A stretch of 64,000 bases of DNA, from positions 42,272,817 through 42,336,816 of the forward strand of contig CM064509.1 in assembly GCA_032716605.1 (NCBI GenBank), given 5' to 3'. Position 1 is the stretch's first letter. Each line of letters begins with the position of its first letter. Below the pieces are notes generated by a model. It did not search any database and was not told the DNA's origin. It worked only from the letters and a program-made list of their open reading frames with translations. This stretch comes from Paralithodes platypus (Eukaryota; Arthropoda; Malacostraca; Decapoda; Lithodidae). Below, piece by piece: positions 56,555-64,000 of this stretch. The position numbers and the translations under genes were made by a program.

Positions 56555-59440
56555 GATGTATATACCCTTGCAATAGTACCGGTATGGTGTATATTTAATA
56601 CATGTATATACCCTTGCAATAGTACCGGTATGGTGTATATTTAATACATGTAAATACCCTTGCAATAGTACGTGGTAGGTGTATATTTAATACCTGTAAT
56701 AATACCCTTTGCAATAGGTAACCGGTATAGGTGTATATTATAATACATTTATATACCCTTGCAATAGTACCCGTATGGTGTATATTTAATCGAGTTTTAT
56801 ATACCCTTGCCCTAGTAAACGGTATGGTGTATATTTAATACATTTGTTATACCCTTGCAATAGTACCAGTAGGTGTATATTTAATACATGTATATAACCC
56901 TTGCAATAGTACGCGGTATGGTGTATATTTTATACTGTATATACCCCTTGGCAATAGTAACCACGGTATGTGTATATTTAATACACTGTATATTACCCTT
57001 GCAATAGTAAACCAGTATGGTGGTTATTTATACATGTATATTAACCCTTGCAATAGTTACCGGTATGGTTTTTATTTAATACATGTATATACCTTGCATA
57101 GTTAACCACGGTATGGTGTATATGTATTACAAGTATATACCCTTGGCAATAGTAGCCGGTATGGTGTATATTATTAATACATTTATATCCCTTGCAATAG
57201 TCACCAGTAGGGGGGTGGTGTATATTTAATCCATGTATATACCCCTTTGCAATAGTACCGGTATGCTTGTATTATTTTTAATACATGTCTATACCCTTTG
57301 CAAATAGTACCGGTATGGTGTAATAGTTTAATACATGTTAGATACCCTTAGCCATAGTATCCCCGGTATGGTGTATAGATTTAATACATGTATATAACCC
57401 TTGCAATAGTACCCAGGTATGGTGTAATATTTAATACATGTTATATACCCTTGCAATAGAGTACCCGGTATGATGTATATTTAATAGATGTATATACCCC
57501 TTGCAATAGTCCCGGTAATAGTGGTATATTTGGGGGTTAATACATGTATATAACCCTTGCAATAGTACCAGTATGGGTGTATATTAATTACATGTATATA
57601 CCCTTGCAATAGTACCGGTATGGTGTATATTTAATACACTGTATATACCCTTGCAATAGTCCGGAGTATGGTGTATATTTAATACATGTATTACCCTTAG
57701 CAATAGTACCGCGTATGGTGTATATTTAATACATGTTATACCCCTTTCGAATAGTACCGGTATGGTTGTATATTTAATACAGTTATATACCCCCCGTGCA
57801 ATAGTACCGGTATGGTTGTATAGTTAAATACATGTATATACCCTTGCAATAGTACCGGTATGGTGTATATTTATACATGTAATATACCCTTGCAATAGTA
57901 CCAGTATGGTGTATATTTATAATACATGTATATACCCCTTGCAATAGTACCGGTATGGTGTATATTTAATACATGTAATATCCCCTTGCAATAGTACCGG
58001 TATGGTGTATATTTTATTATACAGTGTATATACCCTTGCAATAGTACCGTATGGTTTTTTTGTTATTTAAATACAGTTCATATACGCCTTAGCGAATAGT
58101 ACCCGGGATTGTGTAATATATTTGAATACATGTATATACCCCTTGCAATAGTACCACCGGTATGATGTTATATGTTAATAAGATGTACTATACCCTTTGC
58201 AATAGTACCGGTATGGTGTATATTTAATACATTGTTATAGTACCCCTTGCAATAGTACCAGTATGGTGTCTATTTAATACATGTTATATACCCGTGCAAT
58301 AGTACCGGATAGGGTGTATATTTAATACATGTCTACACATCCTTGCAATAGTACCGGTATGGTGTATATTTAATACATGTATATACCCTTGCAATAGTAC
58401 CGGTATGGTGTATAGTTCATTACAATGTATATACCCTTGCAATAGTACCGGTATGGTGTATATTTAATACAATGTATAGTACCCTTGCACTATTAACCCC
58501 GGTATGGTGTATAATTTACAATACATGTATATACCCATTGCAATAGTACCGGTATGGTGTATATTTAATACATGTATACTACCCTTTGCAATAGTAACCG
58601 GGTATGGTGTAATATTTAATACATGTATATACCCTTGCAATAGTACCGGTATGGTGTCATATTTAATACATCGTATATACCCCGTTGGTCAATACGTACC
58701 GGTAATGGTGTATAGTTAACTACATGTATATACCCTTGCCATAGTGAACCGGAATGGTGTAGTATTACTAGATACATGTATATACCCTTGCAATAGTACC
58801 CCCGGGTCATGGTGTATATTTAATACATGTATATACCCCTTGCAATAGCAACCGGTATGGTGGATATATAATACATTTATATACCCTTTGCAATAGTACC
58901 GGTATGGTGTAATATTTAATAACATGTATATACCCTTGGCAATTCGTACCGGTATGGTGTATATTTAATACATGTCTAGTACCCTTGCAATAGTACCGGT
59001 ATGGTGGTATATTTAATACATTTATATACCTTGCAATAGTACCGGATGTGTATTTATACATGTAATATACCTTGCAATAGTACCGGTATGGTGTATCTTT
59101 AATACATGTAATAACCTTGCAATAGTACCGGTATGGTGTATATTTAATACATGTATATACCCTTGCAATAGTACGGTATGGTGTTATATATTTATACAGA
59201 TGTAATACCCTTTCAATAGTACCGGTATGGTGTACTATTTAATACATGTATCTACCTTGCTCTAGTAACGGTCAGTGTATATTTAATACCTGTATATACC
59301 CTTGCAATGTACCTGGATGGTGTATATTTAATACATTGTATTACCCTTAGGCCAATAGTACCGGTGATGGTGTAATAATTTAATACCATTTAGATACCCT
59401 TGCAATAGTACCGGTATGGTGTATATTTAATTATGGTTTT
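56555..59440 (-). repeat. 46-bp satellite, left arm (about 62 noisy units)
   Basis: Consensus TATACCCTTGCAATAGTACC-GGTATGGTGTATATTTAATA-CATGTA. Units range from about 40 to 55 bp through random insertions; it starts just after one A element and stops just before the next. Confidence 0.9.
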
Positions 59441-59488
59441 TCCCTTGCTGCCATGACGAGTATATTCACCAAATCGGAATGAGGAACT

Positions 59489-59850
59489 TTAAGGGGAGAT
59501 TTCCACTTGAGGGATTTTTTTGCTTGACTCCTTATCTCCCATCATGTTTAGCCCCATTGATTTTGAGATTATAAGACTTTTACGCGCAGCCCATTAGTTT
59601 GGCGATTTTAAGACCTTTCGCCCCATTTATGTCAATTTTAAGACTTTTCATGCCATTCAGGTAACATTTTTTTTCCTGGCGAGCGATAGCGAGCCTGTAA
59701 TACAAGAGGAATCGGCCTTCCCGGTCGCGAAATTTTTCTGAACCGAAAAAATGTACAAATATAGCTTGAAAGGGGTACTAATGGGGTATCAAATTTTAAG
59801 CTTAATGGAGGTCCCTAAAAAAAGGAAATACACTACAAACCTCCCCTTAA
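59489..59850 (+). mobile_element. A element, left arm inner copy
   Basis: TTAAGGGGAGATTTCCACTT, CCTGGCGAGCGATAGCGAGC, TTCTGAACCGAAAAAATG and CTACAAACCTCCCCTTAA (59,847-59,850). Partner: 60,511-60,846. Confidence 0.8.
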
Positions 59851-60111
59851 CGCATGAAAGCGGCAATATATATCACGATATCTTATTATTCTAATTTCCA
59901 ACAAATCCTCTTATATATGTTAATAACCTACAATGGTCTAAAATAAGGCCCATTCCAAAATAAAACAGATAACATCTATTATATCTACCAACCAACACAA
60001 CCGCAGGCGTATGCTGAACTACACTGTACAATAAACAGATACACATATATGATAATCTACACAACAAACCGATAGCTGAACTACACTGTCAACTCACAAA
60101 CAAAAATACAG
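59851..60111. other. Unique spacer, left arm
   Basis: Reverse complement (with indels) of 60,253-60,510. It includes GAACTACACTGTACAATAAA and the broken second copy CTGAACTACACTGTCAAC. Confidence 0.7.
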
Positions 60112-60252
60112 AATGTACGTCGCGCTATAAGTGATATCTTGGCACCAAGTATTTTTTGATCAATAATTGGTATCATAATTACTTCTCCTTGAATACCAAG
60201 ATTGATCAAAACATACTTGGTGCCGAGATATCACTTATTAGCGCGACTGTAC
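60112..60252. mobile_element. D element folded back on itself at the axis
   Basis: Left GTCGCGCTATAAGTGATATC-TTGGCACC and right GGTGCCGAGATATCACTTATTAGCGCGAC are both the same D terminus; the CAGCTGTCATTACG terminus is absent. The turn is in CATAATTACTTCTCCTTGA (about 60,175-60,200). A normal D element has two different ends, so the fold lies inside it. Confidence 0.8.
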
Positions 60253-60510
60253 ATTTGTATTTGTGTTTGTTATTTTACAGTGTAGTTCAGCATATCGGTG
60301 TGTTGGTTGGTAGATATAATATATGTGTATCTGTTTATTGTACAGTGTAGTTCAGCATATCGGTGTGTTGGTTGGTAGATATAATATATGTTTATCTGTT
60401 TATTTTGGGATGGGCCTATTTTTAGACAATTGTAGTTATTAACATATTATAAGAGATTTGTGGAAATTAGAATAATAATGATATCGTGATATATATTGCC
60501 GCTTTCATGG
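60253..60510. other. Unique spacer, right arm, with a 65-bp tandem duplication
   Basis: TACAGTGTAGTTCAGCATAT with CGGTGTGTTGGTTGGTAGAT occurs at about 60,277 and 60,341. No gene. Confidence 0.7.
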
Positions 60511-60846
60511 TTAAGGGGAGGTTTTTAGTTATTTCCTTAGACCTCCATTAAGCTTAAATTTATACCCCCTAGTACCCCTTTCAAGATATATTTGTACATT
60601 TTTCGGTAGAAAAATTTCGCGGCCGAAGGCCGATTCCTCTTAAATTACAGGCTCGCTATCGCTCGCCAGGAAAAAAATGTTACCTAAATGGCACGAAAAG
60701 TCTTAAAATTGACATAAATGGGGCGAAAGGTCTTAAAATCGCCAACCTAATGGGGCGAACGTCTTATAATCTCAAAATCAATGGGGCTAAACATGAGGGA
60801 GAAAGGAGTCAAGAAAAAAATCCCTCAAGTGGAAATCTCCCCTTAA
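60511..60846 (-). mobile_element. A element, right arm inner copy, clean
   Basis: TTAAGGGGAGGTTTTTAG ... GTGGAAATCTCCCCTTAA. CATTTTTCGGTAGAAAAAT hairpin, GCGGCCGAAGGCCG and GGCTCGCTATCGCTCGCC are intact. Confidence 0.85.
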
Positions 60847-60892
60847 AGTTCCTTCCTATTTGGTGAATATAATCGTCATGGCAGCAAGGAAA

Positions 60893-63440
60893 ACCATAAT
60901 TAAATATACACCATACCGGTACTATTGCAAGGGTATATACATGTATTAAATATACACCATACCGGTACTATTGCAAGGGTATATACATGTATTAAATATA
61001 CACCATACCGGTACTATTGCAAGGGTATATACATGTATTAAATATACACCATACCGGTTACTATTGCAAGGGTATATACATGTATTAAATATACACCATA
61101 CCGGTACTATTGCAAGGGTAAAACATGTATAAATACACCCTACCGGTACTATTGCAAGGGTATATACATTTATTAAATATACACCATACCGGTACTATTG
61201 CAAGGGTATATCCTGTATTAAATACACCATACCGGTACTATTGCAAGGGTATATAACATGTATTCACTATACACCATACGGTACTATTGCAAGTGTATTT
61301 ACATGTAGTAAATATACTCCATCCCGATACTATTTCAAGGGTATACATATTAAATATACACCATACCGGTACTATTGCAAGGTATATACAATTATTAAAT
61401 ATACACCATAACCGGTGCTATTGCAAGGGTATATACATGTATTAAATATACACCATACCGGTACTATTGCAAGGGGTATTACATGTATTAAATATACACC
61501 ATACCGTTACTATTGCAAGGGTATATACATGTATTAAATATACACCATACCGGTACTATTGCAAGGGTATATACATGTATTAAATATACACCATACCGGT
61601 ACTATGCAAGGGTATATACATTAAATATACACCATACCGGTACTATGCAAGGGTATATACATGGATTAAATATACACCATACCGGTACTATTGCAAGGGT
61701 ATATACATGTATTAAATATACACCATACCGGTACTATTGCAAGGGTATATACATGTATTAAATATACACCATACCGGTACTATTCAAAGGGTATATACAT
61801 GTATTAAATATACACCATACCGGTACTATTGCAAGGGTATATACATGTATTAAATATACACCATACCGGTACTATTGCAAGGGTATATACATGTATTAAA
61901 TATACACCATACCGGTACTATTGCAAGGGTATATACATGTATTAAATACACCATATGTACTATTGCAAGGGTATATACATGTATTAAATATACACCATAC
62001 CAGTACTATTGCAAGGGTATATACATCTATTAAATATACACCATACCGGTACTATTGCAAGGGTATATACATGTATTAAATATACATACCGGTACTATTG
62101 CAAGTATATACATGTATTAAATACACCATACTGGTACTATTGCAAGGGTATATACATGTATTAAATCTACACCATACCGGTACTATTGCAAGGGTATATA
62201 CATGTATTAAATATACACCATACCGTACTATTGCAAGGTATATACATGTTAAATATACCATACTGTTACTATTGCAAGGGTATATACATGTATTATACAC
62301 CATACCGGTACTATTGCAAGGGTATATACATGTATTAAATATACACCATACCGGTACTATTGCAAGGGTATATACATGTATTAAATATACACCATACCGG
62401 TACTATTGCAGGGGAATATACATGTATTAAATATACACCATACCGGTACTATTGTAAGGGTATATACATGTATTAAAGATACACCATACCGGTACTATTG
62501 CAAGGGATGTTATTAAATATACACCATACCGGTACTATTGCAAGGGTATATACATGTATTAAATATACACCATACCGGTACTATTGCAAGGGTATATACA
62601 TGTATTAAATATACACCATACCGGTACTATTGCAAGGGTATATACATCTATTAAATATACATCATACCGGTACTATTGCAAGGGTATATACATGTATTAA
62701 ATATACACCATACCGGTACTATTGCAAGGGTATATACATGTATTAAATATACACCATACCGGTACTATTGCAAGGGTATATACATGTATTAAATATACAC
62801 CATAAACCGGTACTATTGCAAGGGTATATACATGTTTAAATATACACCATCCGGTACTATTGCAAGGGTATATACATGTATTAAATACATACTGGTACTA
62901 TTGCAAGGGTATATACATGTATTAAATATACACCATACGTACTATTGCAAGGGTATATACATGTATTAATATACACCATACCGGTACTATTGCAAACATG
63001 TTAAATATACACCATACTTATTGCAAGGGTATATACATGTATTAAATATACACCTACGGTACTATTGCAAGGTATATACATTTATTAAATATACACCATA
63101 CCGGTACTATTGCAATTAATATCATGTATTAATATACACCATACCGGTACTATTGCAAGGGTATATACATGTATTAAATATACACCATACTGTATATTGC
63201 AAGGGTATACTGTATTAATATACACCATACCGGTACTATTGCAATGGTATTAAATCTATTAAATATACACCATACCGGTACTATTGCAATATTACATTAT
63301 TAATATACCACCATACTATTGCAGGGTATACATGTATAATATACACCATAACCAGTACTATTGCAAGGGTAATATACATCTATAAATACACCATACCGGT
63401 ACTATTGCTAATAAGTTAAATATACACCAGAAGACTCAAG
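60893..63440 (+). repeat. 46-bp satellite, right arm (about 55 units)
   Basis: ACCGGTACTATTGCAAGGGT-ATATACATGTATTAAATATA-CACCAT. The exact 46-bp period is visible at 61,681 and 61,727. Deviant units are mostly shortened. ACCGGT is a palindrome at one end of each unit. Open frames are read-through. Confidence 0.95.
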
Positions 63441-63450
63441 GGTATATACA

Positions 63451-63768
63451 CAGGGGAGATTTCCACTTGAGGCACTTTTTTCTGGACCCCATTCTCCCTC
63501 ATGTCTAGCCCCATCGCTTTTGAGATTTTAAGACGTTTGCCCCATTAGTTGGGTGATTTTAAGAACGTTCGCCTCATTTCTGCCAATTTTAAGACCTTTC
63601 GTGCCATTTAGGTGTCGATTTTATCCTGGCGAGCGATAGCGATCCTGGAATTTAAGAGTAACCGGCCTTTGGCCGGGAAATTTACAAATTTATCTTGAAA
63701 GGGGGTCAATGGGGTGAAATTTTTAGATTGCTGGAGGAGTAGGAAACAAACTAAAAACCTCCCCTTAA
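63451..63768 (+). mobile_element. A element, right arm outer copy
   Basis: GGGGAGATTTCCACTTGAGG, CCTGGCGAGCGATAGCGATC, CCGGCCTTTGGCCGGG, then CTAAAAACCTCCCCTTAA (63,765-63,768). The second hairpin is deleted (GGGAAATTTACAAATT) as in its mirror copy, proving common origin. Confidence 0.8.
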
Positions 63769-64000
63769 GGCCCACCTCAATTTATTTTTCTCTCCCTCTC
63801 TCTGGCTTGTATCCATTCGGCCCCATTCAGCCTACTGTTTTTAAGACTTTACCCCCAGCCAGGTGTCGATTTTTGTCCTGGCAATCAGTAGTGAGCCAGC
63901 ATATTTTTCAAATGTTTTTGAAAGCAGGCTAAATTTGTAATTTTTTTCGATAGAAAAATGGCTCCTGCGAAGCCTGATTTCTCCATACAATGCTGGCTCG
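63765..64000 (-). mobile_element. B element, right arm, runs off the window
   Basis: TTAAGGCCCACCTCAATTTA, GGCTTGTATCCATTCGGCCC, ATGGCTCCTGCGAAGCCTGA and ACAATGCTGGCTCG at the edge. It shares its TTAA with the A element to the left. Confidence 0.85.

Larger units (their letters stand above)
55978..64000. repeat. Giant inverted repeat (arms about 4.2 and 3.8 kb, axis near 60,183)
   Basis: Order left to right: B, A(-), 46-bp satellite, A(+), spacer, D end | D end, spacer, A(-), satellite (inverted), A(+), B. Each left item is the reverse complement of its right partner, including one-off spacer words (GAAAGCGGCAATATATATCA at 59,866 versus TGATATATATTGCCGCTTTC-type sequence at 60,486). The left arm carries many insertions, the right arm few. 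The repeat leaves the window at 64,000 without ending. Confidence 0.85.

Noticed and set aside
61513..62430. Frames such as GYIHVLNIHHTGTIARVYTC across the 46-bp satellite
   Set aside because: They arise from the satellite and break at every indel; the same happens in the mirrored arm.

Overview
The window looks like eukaryotic, probably decapod crustacean, intergenic DNA. This rests on the dense simple repeats (GA/CT, GT/CA, TA, poly-G), many decayed CR1/jockey-like LINE reverse transcriptase tails, tRNA-derived SINEs and crowds of short non-autonomous DNA transposons; the organism is an inference. I found no host gene with a convincing exon structure, no rRNA, no canonical stand-alone tRNA and no CRISPR. 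Almost every recognisable stretch is mobile or tandemly repeated, and most long open frames are simple repeats read through.

Names used below. A elements: about 330-380 bp, ends TTAAGGGG...CCCCTTAA, with a conserved internal block (15-nt mirror repeat followed by two hairpins). B elements: about 350-390 bp fold-backs that share that block and also end in TTAA. C elements: TTAA-ended units carrying a 105-bp tandem repeat. M elements: about 215-230 bp, ends TTAACCCCTTCTGTACCG. E elements: ends TTAAGGCCGGTATCACACG. D elements: about 210 bp, TA-flanked, TIR CAGTCGCGCTAATAAGT. F elements: fold-backs ending TAGTCTATTCGC. A, B, C, E and M form one TTAA-targeting community in which neighbours often share a single TTAA.

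Layout. 0-6.5 kb: E, F, LINE tails and a nested M/D pair. 6.5-9.2 kb: a 210-nt poly-G tract, a 560-bp tRNA-headed SINE and a hairpin repeat. 9.2-17.5 kb: the densest TTAA train. 17.5-22 kb: a 140-156 bp satellite split by a LINE with a 283-codon open frame (FADD box), then more LINE tails. 22-31.4 kb: 86-bp, GT-rich and 33-bp arrays, inverted SINE copy, LINE remnants. 31.4-38.5 kb: SINE pair, a 2.2-kb minus-strand LINE, an inverted pair of A elements. 38.78-41.64 kb: a DNA transposon with inverted ends of about 170 bp carrying a broken FEN/XPG-like nuclease gene with a C-terminal cysteine cluster; it is the only non-LINE protein gene in the window. 42.4-48 kb: A elements whose terminal repeats have become tandem arrays, a third C-in-M composite, pyrimidine-rich DNA. 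48.7-50.1 kb: another LINE.

From about 50.4 kb to 60.2 kb the sequence is conspicuously noisy (single-base indels everywhere). It starts with a degraded direct copy of the preceding 450 bp. From about 55.98 kb to the window end it forms a giant inverted repeat with its axis near 60.18 kb, whose arms carry B element, A element, 46-bp satellite and A element in mirrored order. This is best explained by a fold-back long read or an unmerged assembly overlap, although a true palindrome is not excluded.
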